Shown here piece by piece: positions 37,626-46,552 of a stretch of DNA of 64,000 bases. How positions within the stretch are numbered: position 1 is the stretch's first letter; each line of letters opens with the position of its first letter. This stretch comes from DRWZ01 sp964601505 (GTDB taxonomy: Bacteria > Calescibacteriota > Calescibacteriia > Calescibacteriales > Calescibacteriaceae). The notes under the pieces were generated by a model, which was not told the DNA's origin, did no database searches, and saw only the letters and a program-made list of their open reading frames with translations. The stretch spans positions 9,596 to 73,595 of the forward strand of contig CAZRNR010000003.1 of NCBI GenBank assembly GCA_964601505.1, given 5' to 3'. The position numbers were made by a program, and so were the translations under genes.

Positions 37626-38384
37626 ATGGGAAAACTATTTGTTGTTGGTTTTGGTCCCGGTGATAAGAGGAATATGACATTTTGGGCTCGGCAGTGTATA
37701 GAGGAGAGTCAAGTTGTTATAGGTTATGAGACATATATAGATCTGATAAGGGATCTGATTGACGGTAAGGAAGTTATTGAGACTGGTATGACTGAGGAGG
37801 TAGATAGGGCGAAATTAGCGGTTCAGAAGGCTGTAGAGGGTAAAACTGTTTCTATTGTTTCATCTGGTGATGCTGGCATATATGGTATGGCAGCTCTTAT
37901 TTATGAGATACTTCTTGAAAATGGTTGGAAACCTGGAATGAATCCAGATGTTGAGGTTGTCCCAGGTGTAACTGCTGCATCTGCTTGTGCTGCTTTAGTT
38001 GGTTCTCCATTGTCTTTGGATTTTGCTGTTATATCTATGAGTGATCTTCTTGTACCTTGGGAGCTGATAGAAAAAAGAGTTAGAGCTGCGGCGATAGGTG
38101 ATTTTGTTATAGTTATATATAATCCATTAAGTAAAAAAAGGACTTGGCAGCTTAAGAAGGCAAGAGATATAGTTTTAGAGTATAGATCTCCAGATACTCC
38201 TGTAGCTGTTGTAAAAAGTGCTTTTAGAGAAGGAGAAAGTGTTAAAATTACAACCCTCAAAGATATGGCGGAAGCGGAGAACCTTGGAATGCTCACTACT
38301 ATCATTATTGGTAATTCATCTACCATATATCGGAATGGTGTTATGCTTACTCCAAGAGGATACTCCTCAAAGTATGTAATTTGA
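37626..38384 (+). CDS. cobJ: Precorrin-3B / cobalt-factor III C17-methyltransferase
   Basis: The enzyme methylates C17 with ring contraction in corrin synthesis. The 252-aa protein shows LFVVGFGPGDKRNMT (tetrapyrrole methylase P-loop), VSSGDAGIYGMAAL, VEVVPGVTAASACAALVGSPL, ISMSDLLVPWE and FVIVIYNPLSKKR. All are characteristic of the CobJ/CbiH branch. With CbiX-type chelatase present, the early-cobalt route (CbiH) is more likely. A TAAAAT box 8 nt before the ATG suggests a leaderless message. No other cob gene is adjacent. Confidence 0.93.
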   Translation: MGKLFVVGFGPGDKRNMTFWARQCIEESQVVIGYETYIDLIRDLIDGKEVIETGMTEEVDRAKLAVQKAVEGKTVSIVSSGDAGIYGMAALIYEILLENGWKPGMNPDVEVVPGVTAASACAALVGSPLSLDFAVISMSDLLVPWELIEKRVRAAAIGDFVIVIYNPLSKKRTWQLKKARDIVLEYRSPDTPVAVVKSAFREGESVKITTLKDMAEAENLGMLTTIIIGNSSTIYRNGVMLTPRGYSSKYVI

Positions 38385-38447
38385 AAACTGAATAATCTTG
38401 TTGATTTCAGAAATAAATCAAACTTATAACTTCTTAGATATTTTTAG

Positions 38448-39527
38448 ATGATGGAACTTGTAAGGACAAGATACTCTACTATAAAGATAGATGATGATTC
38501 AAAAGTTATATCTGATAATTGGGAAAAGATTCAATTTGATCAGATAGACCTCAAGAGATTTAAACATTTGGTAGATATAGAAAATTTTGATATCATCATT
38601 TTTCCATTGAAAAAGAAGTTTGCACTTAAGCAAGATGTTGATTTTGAAATTTTTCCTAGGGGTGAAGGAAGTGATTCTGGAGATAAGTTTTCCGATTTTT
38701 TGAAGAATAGTTCAGATTTACTAAGGCTTCAAGGAAATAAAATTCTTTCAATTTTCTTTTATGATGATGATTTCAAGGAAAAAGTTTTTTTCACTTCAAG
38801 GCTTGAAATTTATGTCAAAGAGCCAACTGATTTCGTTGAACTTTTTTTAGGAAAAAATGCTTTTTCTTGCATAAACTCTATTGACTTCAAGCTTTTTCCT
38901 TTTTCCCATTTGAAATATTTTTCTTTTGAAGATTCTAATGGCTCTTTTAGTATTCAAAAGAGATTTTTCAATCTGGATAAGGATGCCAAATTGGATTTTG
39001 GAAGGATATGGTCTGGTAATTCAATATTTTTTTCCTTTGATAATTTTCTGCTTGAGGGGTATGGAGCTTCCTGTTCTGTTTTCGATGTTATATTCGGTAG
39101 GCAGAAGAAATCTCTCGAGATAAACTCAAGGATTGACCATATAGGGGAGAAGACATCAGGTTATCTTTCTGCTAGAGCTGTTATGTATGATTCTGCCGTT
39201 TTAAATTATGTTGGCGGAGCGAAGGTTTGGCCTAAATCTTTTAACTCTGATTCTTACGTTGAACTCAAGGGAATTAAAATGTCAGATTCGGCAAGAATAT
39301 ATTTTGTTCCGCTTATGGAGATAGATACAAGTCTGGTTAAGGCAAAGCATAGTTCATCAATAGGTAAGGTAGGAGAAAATGAACTTTTTTATATGATGTC
39401 AAGGGGTCTTGATGAAAATGAGGCAAGAGAGATCATAGTTGAGGGTTTTGTTCGAGAGGTAGTTTCAAAAATGAATATACCTGATTTGATTAGTCCCACA
39501 TTCCCCTTCCTCTACCAGAAGCTTTAG
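38448..39527 (+). CDS. sufD: SufB/SufD-family Fe-S cluster assembly protein
   Basis: The C-terminal half has the SufBD signature: RIDHIGEKTSGYLSARAV, VGGAKVWPKS, ARIYFVPLMEID and KAKHSSSIGKVGENELFYMMSRGLDENEAREIIVEGF (split motif, about 300-345). The N-terminal about 180 residues are poorly conserved. SufD forms a scaffold complex with SufB and SufC. Neither is here, which is unusual. It may be SufD or a SufB-like variant; the lack of the N-terminal SufB cysteines favours SufD. Its last 38 bp overlap the convergent diguanylate cyclase gene. Confidence 0.8.
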   Translation: MMELVRTRYSTIKIDDDSKVISDNWEKIQFDQIDLKRFKHLVDIENFDIIIFPLKKKFALKQDVDFEIFPRGEGSDSGDKFSDFLKNSSDLLRLQGNKILSIFFYDDDFKEKVFFTSRLEIYVKEPTDFVELFLGKNAFSCINSIDFKLFPFSHLKYFSFEDSNGSFSIQKRFFNLDKDAKLDFGRIWSGNSIFFSFDNFLLEGYGASCSVFDVIFGRQKKSLEINSRIDHIGEKTSGYLSARAVMYDSAVLNYVGGAKVWPKSFNSDSYVELKGIKMSDSARIYFVPLMEIDTSLVKAKHSSSIGKVGENELFYMMSRGLDENEAREIIVEGFVREVVSKMNIPDLISPTFPFLYQKL

Positions 39528-40782
39528 CTTTGAGCAATCTTTTATCTGCAAGTTTTATTATATCCTCAAAGTGTTCAGGAGCTTCATTTACGGTTGCTAA
39601 TCCCCAGCTTATGGATAAATCTTCTTTGATCTTATCTTTCGACGAAGAGAATTCGGAAAATTTTTTAGCTATTCTTTTTGCTACATTTACTGCATCTTCT
39701 TTTTTGACTCTATCGAGAAAAAGGACAAATTCGTCTCCTCCAAATCTTGCTGGTACATCATAGCCCCTTACGCTCTCTTTGAGTATTTTAGCAAGTTCTT
39801 TTAGTACTTCATCACCTATGTAGTGTCCATATCTGTCATTTATCTTCTTAAAACCATCTATGTCAAATATTGCGAGGGAATAGATTTCTTCTTCCCCAAG
39901 CCTTTTAAATTTCGCAAAAGCCTGTTCAAGATGTTGTACGAAGTATCTTCTATTGTATATTCCTGTTAGATGATCGGTTATAGCTTTGAGTTCTATCTCC
40001 TTCTCTCTATCTATTCTCCTTATGATTGATTCAGAGAATTTTGATACAAGATACAAAAATAACCTTTCATATTCATTTGCTTTTTTATCTTTCAGTATTA
40101 TGTGTGCAAAAGTATCACCATTTTGTAATATAGGAAAAGAAATATATTCTTTTCCTTCTAGCTTGCCGAGTTTTAGATTTGAAAAATCTTCTTCATCAAA
40201 TAATGATTTTATCTTCTGATCTGTTTGTATTTCTGCTGCACTGACCACGAGAAAATCTTTGTTTGGAAAAACATACGATATCATATTATTTAGTTCTTTT
40301 ATAAGATTTGATTTATCCTGTTCAGAGAATGAGTATCTTGCAAAATTTGTAAGGAGCACAAATAGGTTTTGCATTCTTGAAAAATTTCTTTTCTCTTCTA
40401 AAAGTTGCTTTGAGACCAATTTTATAAATTCAAAGAGTGGGGACAATTCATTTTGTTCTATTTCGGTGTTTAGTATGTATTCAAGATTTTTCTCGGTATT
40501 TTTTTCTTCTTTTATCTTCGCGATGGTTGACTTTACCTTTTCAATGGCTTTCTGTTGGTTATTCAGATATTTCCATTGAAAAATGAAAACATATGTCCCA
40601 AAAAAAATTGTTGCCAGAGAAACAGAGAGGATATCAAAACCTGTCAGGTAGTAAATAATCATTAATATTGTAAAATTTGCAAATGTTATTATAAGCATAT
40701 TTTTGTAATTGCCGAAATTATATATAAGAAAATTTACGCTTGTAAGGAAGACAAAAACGGCAATTTTCGATAAGGGAATCAT
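39490..40782 (-). CDS. Membrane-anchored diguanylate cyclase (GGDEF)
   Basis: The 430-aa protein has two or three N-terminal membrane segments (about 5-70), a coiled coil (75-105), a probable GAF-like sensor (about 120-255) and a GGDEF domain with RFGGDEFVLF (348-352). The signature is intact, so it should make cyclic di-GMP. R339-x-x-D342 lies five residues before it, the inhibitory I-site, so product inhibition is likely. DHLTGIYNRRYF is the usual start of the domain. The gene shares its 3' end with sufD. Confidence 0.93.
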   Translation of the reverse strand: MIPLSKIAVFVFLTSVNFLIYNFGNYKNMLIITFANFTILMIIYYLTGFDILSVSLATIFFGTYVFIFQWKYLNNQQKAIEKVKSTIAKIKEEKNTEKNLEYILNTEIEQNELSPLFEFIKLVSKQLLEEKRNFSRMQNLFVLLTNFARYSFSEQDKSNLIKELNNMISYVFPNKDFLVVSAAEIQTDQKIKSLFDEEDFSNLKLGKLEGKEYISFPILQNGDTFAHIILKDKKANEYERLFLYLVSKFSESIIRRIDREKEIELKAITDHLTGIYNRRYFVQHLEQAFAKFKRLGEEEIYSLAIFDIDGFKKINDRYGHYIGDEVLKELAKILKESVRGYDVPARFGGDEFVLFLDRVKKEDAVNVAKRIAKKFSEFSSSKDKIKEDLSISWGLATVNEAPEHFEDIIKLADKRLLKAKASGRGRGMWD

Positions 40783-40850
40783 GTTAATCCTGTTATAAAA
40801 ATTATAATCAATACATAATAAAGAAATATAATTAATGTACTAAAGATTTA

Positions 40851-40856
40851 TATAAT
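40851..40856 (+). promoter_or_regulatory. -10 box suggesting a leaderless mtnA mRNA
   Basis: TATAAT with 9 nt between it and the ATG at 40866; there is no Shine-Dalgarno. A TTG at 40857 is in frame but would lie upstream of the expected transcription start. Confidence 0.5.
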
Positions 40857-40865
40857 TTGAAAATT

Positions 40866-41927
40866 ATGGATATCTGGAACGAAGAAGAGGTGAGGAAGTC
40901 TTTTCTGAGCGAATCGGAAGGAGGAAGGAGATGGATATGGTTTGAACTTTCTGATTCTAGTATAAAATTTCTTGATCAGAGGTTTTTGCCGCATCAAGAG
41001 TTGTGGGTTGAATGTTTTGATGAACGAGATGTTGCAAGGGCTATAAAGGATATGGTGGTTCGCGGAGCACCTGCGATAGGGATTGCTGCTGCCTTTGGAT
41101 TTGTATATGGAATGAAAAAAAGATTCAAAGAAAAAGGAAAGATAAATTTTTCTGATTTCCTTGAGATTAAGGAGATAATTTTAAATACAAGACCAACAGC
41201 TTATAATCTGAAAAAGGCAGTTGATGACATGGAGAAAGCTTTTTTAAACTCTCACAATGACAATATTATTGATAATCTGGAACAGAAAGCAAGGGATATT
41301 TGGTTTTCTGATTACATCTCTTGTTATCTCATAGGTCAGAATGGTGCCGACCTCGTACCAGATAATGGTTTTGTTTTTACTATATGTAATACTGGGGCAT
41401 TAGCTACAGGCGGATGGGGGACAGCTTTTTCTGTAATAAGAACTGCAAAACAAAAGGGTAAGGACTTTATAGTTATCGTTATGGAAACTCGTCCATATCT
41501 TCAGGGAGCTCGTCTAACGACATGGGAGCTTATAAAAAACAAAATTGATTTCAGATTAATAACTGACTCATCATCTACTTTTCTGATGTCAAAATATCGC
41601 AACTCATGTGTCATTACCGGGGCTGACAGAATTTTAAGAAATGGAAGAACCTCAAACAAAATAGGAACTCTTATGTTATCTGTTTCTGCTAAGCATTTTT
41701 CTATACCTTTTTATGTTTGTGCTCCGAGGACAACAATAGATGTTTTTTCGGAAGATATACCTATAGAACAAAGATCTGATGATGAAGTAAAATATGTGTT
41801 CGGAAAGCAGATTGCTCCTTCAGATTGTAAAGCCATAAATTACTCATTTGATATAACTGAACCAGAACTTATATCTGCTATAATAACTGAAGATGGAATC
41901 TTTAGATATCCTTACTCTTTTACATAA
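40866..41927 (+). CDS. mtnA: Methylthioribose-1-phosphate isomerase
   Basis: MtnA isomerises 5-methylthioribose-1-phosphate to the ribulose in methionine salvage. Key features are MVVRGAPAIGIAAAFG, the catalytic cysteine C174 in TICNTGALATGGWGTA, METRPYLQGARLTTWEL, and the catalytic aspartate D254 in GADRILRNGRTSNKIGT. The C-terminal FDITEPELISAIITEDG is also typical. From the ATG at 40866 the protein is 353 aa, normal for the family, so this is MtnA rather than an eIF2B-like or ribose-1,5-bisphosphate isomerase. No other salvage gene is nearby. Confidence 0.95.
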   Translation: MDIWNEEEVRKSFLSESEGGRRWIWFELSDSSIKFLDQRFLPHQELWVECFDERDVARAIKDMVVRGAPAIGIAAAFGFVYGMKKRFKEKGKINFSDFLEIKEIILNTRPTAYNLKKAVDDMEKAFLNSHNDNIIDNLEQKARDIWFSDYISCYLIGQNGADLVPDNGFVFTICNTGALATGGWGTAFSVIRTAKQKGKDFIVIVMETRPYLQGARLTTWELIKNKIDFRLITDSSSTFLMSKYRNSCVITGADRILRNGRTSNKIGTLMLSVSAKHFSIPFYVCAPRTTIDVFSEDIPIEQRSDDEVKYVFGKQIAPSDCKAINYSFDITEPELISAIITEDGIFRYPYSFT

Positions 41928-41984
41928 TACAATGTATCTTTGAATCATTGGATTTGTTTGATTTATTAGATTAAATTCAGTCGA

Positions 41985-42131
41985 ATGTTAATAACGCTTG
42001 CATCCTATTTTGTGCTTAGTTTTATACTTATTAGACGATTTGATTCCTTTGCTGAAAATACTATGGATGGATTTAATTTGAAGAAGGTAAGGTTATATTT
42101 TTTCACAATAATTTTGTATATTCCTGATTGA
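41985..42131 (+). CDS. Possible 48-residue membrane peptide
   Basis: An ATG at 41985 opens 48 codons (MLITLASYFVLSFILIRRFD onward) ending in TGA at 42129. It has an N-terminal hydrophobic stretch, a charged middle and a second hydrophobic patch. A TAAATT box lies 7 nt before the ATG. It fits between mtnA and sbcD on the same strand. The evidence is only composition and spacing. Confidence 0.3.
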   Translation: MLITLASYFVLSFILIRRFDSFAENTMDGFNLKKVRLYFFTIILYIPD

Positions 42132-42164
42132 ACTTTGCAAAACAAAATGAATTAGATAGATGAA

Positions 42165-42170
42165 TATAAT
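42165..42170 (+). promoter_or_regulatory. -10 box suggesting a leaderless sbcD mRNA
   Basis: A perfect TATAAT with 9 nt before the ATG at 42180 and no ribosome binding site in between. Confidence 0.5.
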
Positions 42171-42179
42171 AGACTTAGT

Positions 42180-43397
42180 ATGATAAAAATACTTCACACC
42201 TCGGACTGGCATGCTGGTAAAGTAAATTTGAGAGAGCCAAGAAGAGAAGATCTACAGTATGCACTAGACAGAATAAAGGATTTTATAAAGCAAGAAAAAG
42301 TAGATTGTCTTCTTGTTTCTGGAGATATATTTGATAAACCAGTGGTATCTCCGCAAGATATGTCTCTGGTATGGAACTTTTTCCTTTCCATAAGTTCGTA
42401 TGGGGTAAAGACAGTTGTGATATCCGGGAACCATGATTCAAGTGATTATCTTGCTAGCATGAAAGAAATTATGAGGCTCATAGATGTTTATATCTTTTAT
42501 AAAATCGAGAGAGATATAAGCAAGGCATTTTTAGATTTTGAGCTTGGAAGGGATCAGAAGGAAAAGATTTCGTTTTTTGCTTTACCTTATGTTAGTCCAA
42601 GGATTACATATGATATTTTAAGGGATTCTTCGAATGTAAGATCTTTAGAAACATATATTGACTTTGTAAGTGCTTATCTTGAGACTGCTGTGGAGAGATA
42701 TATGAGGGGTAATCCCACGATAATGATTTCTCATCTGGCTATTGCAGAGGCTAAGCCGTCAGGGACGGAGAAGGAAATAAGTTTAAGGGCTGATTTTTGT
42801 ATCCCACATACTAAAATTCCTTCCGCTTTTGTATACTATGCTCTTGGGCATATACATAGGTATCAGAGAGTTAGTGAAACCAAGAAGATGTATTACTCCG
42901 GAAGTGTATATCAGATTGATTTTAGTGAAGAGAAAGATGAGAAAAAGGGTTTTAATTTTATCACTATAAAAAATGGATATATAGATAAAATAGAGTTTTG
43001 TCCCATAGGCCTAAAAAGAAGGATGAAAACCTATGAGTTTGATTTATCTAAGCGGAGTCTCGATTCTGTATTGCAAGAGCTGATCAGTGGAGGTAAAGAT
43101 ACTCTAAAAAGAATATTTCTATATTTTAATGAAGAGAAAAAGTATCTTATCCCAGAATTTTTAAATAAGATAAAGACTGTTGAAGGTGTTATTTCAATAA
43201 ACTTTGAGAGTTCGGAAGAAAAAAAAGTCATTCCAGATATTTCATCTTTAGAGAGCTTTGATCCTTCTGATACGGACATAATCACATTGTATGAAAGATT
43301 TTATTCCGAGTTTAAAAAGGAAAGTTTAGAGTTTTTTAATAAGAGTATAAGACCTTATGTTTTAAAGATTATCGAGAAGTACAAAAACCAAGGTTAG
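42180..43397 (+). CDS. sbcD: Exonuclease SbcD/Mre11-type nuclease
   Basis: A metallophosphoesterase nuclease of 405 aa. The metal ligands are in KILHTSDWHAGK (D9, H11), VSGDIFDKP, ISGNHDSS and MISHLAIAE, with ALGHIHRYQ near residue 222. SbcD works with the SMC-like ATPase SbcC to process DNA ends and hairpins. SbcC, usually the next gene, is absent here. The stop codon is separated from the convergent secG stop by one base. Confidence 0.93.
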   Translation: MIKILHTSDWHAGKVNLREPRREDLQYALDRIKDFIKQEKVDCLLVSGDIFDKPVVSPQDMSLVWNFFLSISSYGVKTVVISGNHDSSDYLASMKEIMRLIDVYIFYKIERDISKAFLDFELGRDQKEKISFFALPYVSPRITYDILRDSSNVRSLETYIDFVSAYLETAVERYMRGNPTIMISHLAIAEAKPSGTEKEISLRADFCIPHTKIPSAFVYYALGHIHRYQRVSETKKMYYSGSVYQIDFSEEKDEKKGFNFITIKNGYIDKIEFCPIGLKRRMKTYEFDLSKRSLDSVLQELISGGKDTLKRIFLYFNEEKKYLIPEFLNKIKTVEGVISINFESSEEKKVIPDISSLESFDPSDTDIITLYERFYSEFKKESLEFFNKSIRPYVLKIIEKYKNQG

Positions 43398-43398
43398 T

Positions 43399-43731
43399 TT
43401 ATGGAGTGGTGGACGGTGAAGGTGTTTGTTGTTTTCCTTCTGGTATTAGACCCTCTGGGGATGGTATTTCTGGGGGAGCTTCAGGTTGGGGGGGAGTAAA
43501 AGTTCTTGTTGTAGAAACTTTAGCTATTCCTAAAGTTATCAGAAAGAAAGCTGCTATAAGTCCCAGAGTTATTTTTTCTAATATTGTTGTTGGGCCTTTG
43601 GGGCCAAATATAGACTGAGCTCCTCCACCAAACATTGCTCCTATTGATTCTCCTCTCCCAACTTGCATTAGAACAGCAAGGACTAAAAGAATTCCTACCA
43701 ATATCTCAAGTACCCACAGGAAAACAAGCAT
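43399..43731 (-). CDS. secG: Preprotein translocase subunit SecG
   Basis: SecG assists SecYEG translocation. The 110-aa protein has two membrane helices (about 4-22 and 52-72) separated by the conserved MQVGRGESIGAMFGGGAQSIFG. A Pro/Thr-rich cytosolic tail (FTPPQPEAPPEIPSPEG onward) ends it. tpiA, often its neighbour in other bacteria, is elsewhere at 25859. Confidence 0.93.
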   Translation of the reverse strand: MLVFLWVLEILVGILLVLAVLMQVGRGESIGAMFGGGAQSIFGPKGPTTILEKITLGLIAAFFLITLGIAKVSTTRTFTPPQPEAPPEIPSPEGLIPEGKQQTPSPSTTP

Positions 43732-44064
43732 AGCATATATTTTCTTCAGGATAGAAATAAAATATAAATTTTTGATTTCTTTCTGATGACAAGGTCTGAT
43801 CTATATACTCATGGATTTTATTATCAGATATTTTATCTTTCTCTCAAATTTCTGGTAATGAAAATGCTCGTGAAATCTTTTCACTCTTAACACACTAAAT
43901 GTTATATTGATGTATCGAAAATAAGAAGACTAAGATTGTAAAATGCTTTAAGTTTTATGAGCAGAATCACAAAGATTTTATAACTTAGGATGACCGAATT
44001 GATTGGAAATTTAACCTGCTATCTGAAATAAGCAAAGGATTTGAATTATTATTTTATGGAAATT
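43732..44064. other. Intergenic region between secG and apgM
   Basis: About 330 bp, AT-rich, holding the divergent promoters. I see no gene. The last 24 bp could encode a short N-terminal extension of ApgM from a TTG at 44041 or ATG at 44056. Confidence 0.5.
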
Positions 44065-45243
44065 ATGAGGTTTTTTGTGGTAATTCCAGATGGTGTAGCA
44101 GAGAGGTTCCAAGAAAATACTGCTTTGAACTTAGCAAATACTCCCTACATGGATGAGATTGCTCCAAGGAGTTTAATTGGGCTTGCAAGGACTATTCCTT
44201 TTGGTCTACCACCTGGATCAGATGTTGGGGCCTTATCTATATTTGGTTTTGATCCTTATATATATGCGAAGGGAAGATCTCCTCTTGAGATAGCGGCGAA
44301 GAAAGTTGTACCACCAGAAGACGCTGTTGTTTTCAGAATGAACCTTGTTTCAATTCACAATGGTATTATGAAAGATCATTCGGCTGATCATATAAAAGAC
44401 CAGGAGGCTCAAAGGATAATAGATATGATGAAAAAAGATTTTTTTGATTATCTTAGGAAAAATAATATGGAGCTTTATTTTGGTAAATCTTACAGGAATT
44501 ATCTTGTCTGGAGGATAAATGATAGGGAGAGGGAAGAGATTATACTGAAAACAGAATTTACTCCTCCCCATGATATTCTCGGAAAAGAAATTAGAACTCA
44601 TCTTGAAATCTATGAGAAGTTTGCTCCAGAGCTTCTTTGGCTTATATTAAGATCTCAGGAAATTCTGAAAGGTAGCGCTAATTCTGTCTGGTTCTGGGGA
44701 CAAGGAAAGAGAGTAAATCTTCCAATGTTTGAGAAGATATATGGTAAAAAAGCTTATCTTGTTTCTGCAGTTGATATAGTTAAGGGAATCGCAGTTTTAA
44801 GTGGAGTTGAAGTAATTGATGTTCCGGGAGCTACAGGGTATCTTGATTCTAATTTTGAAGGGAAAGTAGGAGCAATTCTTCAGAATGTTAAAGAAGATGA
44901 AGTTGGATTTATACACATAGAGGCAACAGATGAAACTGGACATCAGGGAGATAGAGAAAAGAAGATCTTATCTGTTGAGATTGTAGATAGTAAAGTGATC
45001 AGAGAAATAATTGAGAATGGAGGAGATGATATGAGATTGCTCATAATTCCAGATCATCAAACTCCATGTGAAGTGAGAACTCATGTAGGGGATCCAGTTC
45101 CTTTTTTGATCTATCCTTGCCCAATTTGCGGAGGTAAGAGATGTTATGCTTGTGGTAAGAATAGATTCACGGAACTCCAAGCTTATTCATCGGGTTTTAT
45201 CTTTGATGGAAGAATCATTATGAAATATTTTCTACAAGTATGA
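44065..45243 (+). CDS. apgM: 2,3-bisphosphoglycerate-independent phosphoglycerate mutase, archaeal type
   Basis: The protein interconverts 3- and 2-phosphoglycerate in glycolysis. It has the alkaline-phosphatase-fold motifs: VVIPDGVAER (metal aspartate), PPGSDVGALSIFGFDP (nucleophilic serine), NLVSIHNGIMKDHSADHI, IEATDETGHQGD and IPDHQTPC. It is the ApgM branch, common in archaea and some thermophilic bacteria. Near the C-terminus the usual sequence is replaced by CPICGGKRCYAC, a probable zinc knuckle. I chose the ATG at 44065 (MRFFVVIPDG). It overlaps the glycosyltransferase start by ATGA. Confidence 0.92.
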   Translation: MRFFVVIPDGVAERFQENTALNLANTPYMDEIAPRSLIGLARTIPFGLPPGSDVGALSIFGFDPYIYAKGRSPLEIAAKKVVPPEDAVVFRMNLVSIHNGIMKDHSADHIKDQEAQRIIDMMKKDFFDYLRKNNMELYFGKSYRNYLVWRINDREREEIILKTEFTPPHDILGKEIRTHLEIYEKFAPELLWLILRSQEILKGSANSVWFWGQGKRVNLPMFEKIYGKKAYLVSAVDIVKGIAVLSGVEVIDVPGATGYLDSNFEGKVGAILQNVKEDEVGFIHIEATDETGHQGDREKKILSVEIVDSKVIREIIENGGDDMRLLIIPDHQTPCEVRTHVGDPVPFLIYPCPICGGKRCYACGKNRFTELQAYSSGFIFDGRIIMKYFLQV

Positions 45244-46552
45244 TAAAAGTTGGATTTTTTGGAACAAGAGGTGTTCCTGCAAGCTATTCTGGTTTTGAGA
45301 CATTTTATGATAAACTATTAAAAAGGTTGCCAAAGAATGAATTTGAGATATATGTCTTTAATAGATATAACTATCTTCAATATCCCTTTAAATACTATAA
45401 GGGAGCCAGGGTTATAAGTTTGCCATCAATACCTCAGAAGCATCTTGATACTATATCTCATACCTTTTTTTCTCTTATTTATTCAGTCTCAAATGGGATA
45501 CAATTTGATATTGCTCTTATATGCAATGTTGGGAATTCATTGCTTCTTCCTCTTTTCAGGATTTTTGGTATAAAGACAGTTCTTAATGTTGATGGGCAAG
45601 ATTGGAGGAGACAAAAGTGGGAAAAATTTGCCTCGCTTTATCTAAAAGCAAGTGAGAAAGTTGCAGCTTCATTTGCAGATATAATTGTTGCTGACTCGCT
45701 TGATGTGAAAAATTACTATCTTCAGAACTATAAAGTTTCTGAAAATAGAATAGTTTATATACCGTATGGTGGTGTAGATGAGGAAGATATCAAAATGGCA
45801 GACATGTTTGGAGATGACGAGAAACTTTTGAAAGAATTTGGACTTAAGAAAAACAAATATTTTCTTTTTGTCGGGCGACTTGTTCCTGAAAATTCTCCAC
45901 ATACACTTATCTCTGCTTTTAAGAAAGCAAAATCAATTTATCCTGAACTGAACGACTTCCAAGTTTCAATCGTTGGTGATGCTCCTTACTCTGAAAAATA
46001 CAAAATGTTTCTAAAACAGCTATCAGGCGGTGATAAATCTATAGTTTTTACAGGCTATGTTTTCTCATCTGGTTATATAAAGTTATCAAGGAATGCATTT
46101 TGTTTTGTTTTGTGCGCTCAGGTGGGAGGAACACACCCTGTTCTTGTTGAGCAGATGAGTCTTGGGAATATCATTTTATGCTATGATAGTCCGTCAAATA
46201 GGGAGGTCCTTCAAGATTCTGGTTTTTTCTTTGATTCTGAAGATAGTCTTAAGGATCTTCTTGGTAAGGTCGTAAATCATCAGAATATATCTGAATTTAG
46301 GAAGAAAGCTAAGGAGCGAGCTCGGGAATTTTACTCTTGGGATAAAATATCAAGTGATTANNNNNNNNNNNNNNNNNNNNNNNNNNNNNNNNNNNNNNNN
46401 NNNNNNNNNNNNNNNNNNNNNNNNNNNNNNNNNNNNNNNNNNNNNNNNNNNNNNNNNNNNAAGCTAAGGAGCGAGCTCGGGAATTTTACTCTTGGGATAA
46501 AATATCAAGTGATTACGCAGAACTTTTCAGGCAGATTGTTGTCCAGCGTTAG
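45240..46552 (+). CDS. Group 1 glycosyltransferase, interrupted by an assembly gap
   Basis: A GT-B glycosyltransferase of the DUF1972/rhamnosyltransferase type. The N-terminus VGFFGTRGVPASYSGFETFYDKL is diagnostic, and the C-domain has FLFVGRLVPENSPHTLI and THPVLVEQMSLGN (the E of the EX7E motif). It likely builds surface polysaccharide. A 100-N gap flanked by identical 55-bp copies lies in the 3' end. Removing one copy and the Ns (155 bp) leaves 1158 bp, an exact 385-codon frame plus stop, ending in YAELFRQIVVQR at 46552. The end overlaps the convergent lipoprotein gene by 4 bp. Confidence 0.9.
46306..46515. other. 100-N assembly gap between two identical 55-bp copies
   Basis: Bases 46306-46360 and 46461-46515 are identical and flank exactly 100 Ns at 46361-46460. 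This is what results when two contig ends overlap but are not merged. The restored reading frame of the glycosyltransferase supports an artefact. Confidence 0.9.

Noticed and set aside
44041..44064. TTG or ATG starts upstream of apgM
   Set aside because: They add residues before the conserved first strand; the ATG at 44065 is the better start.
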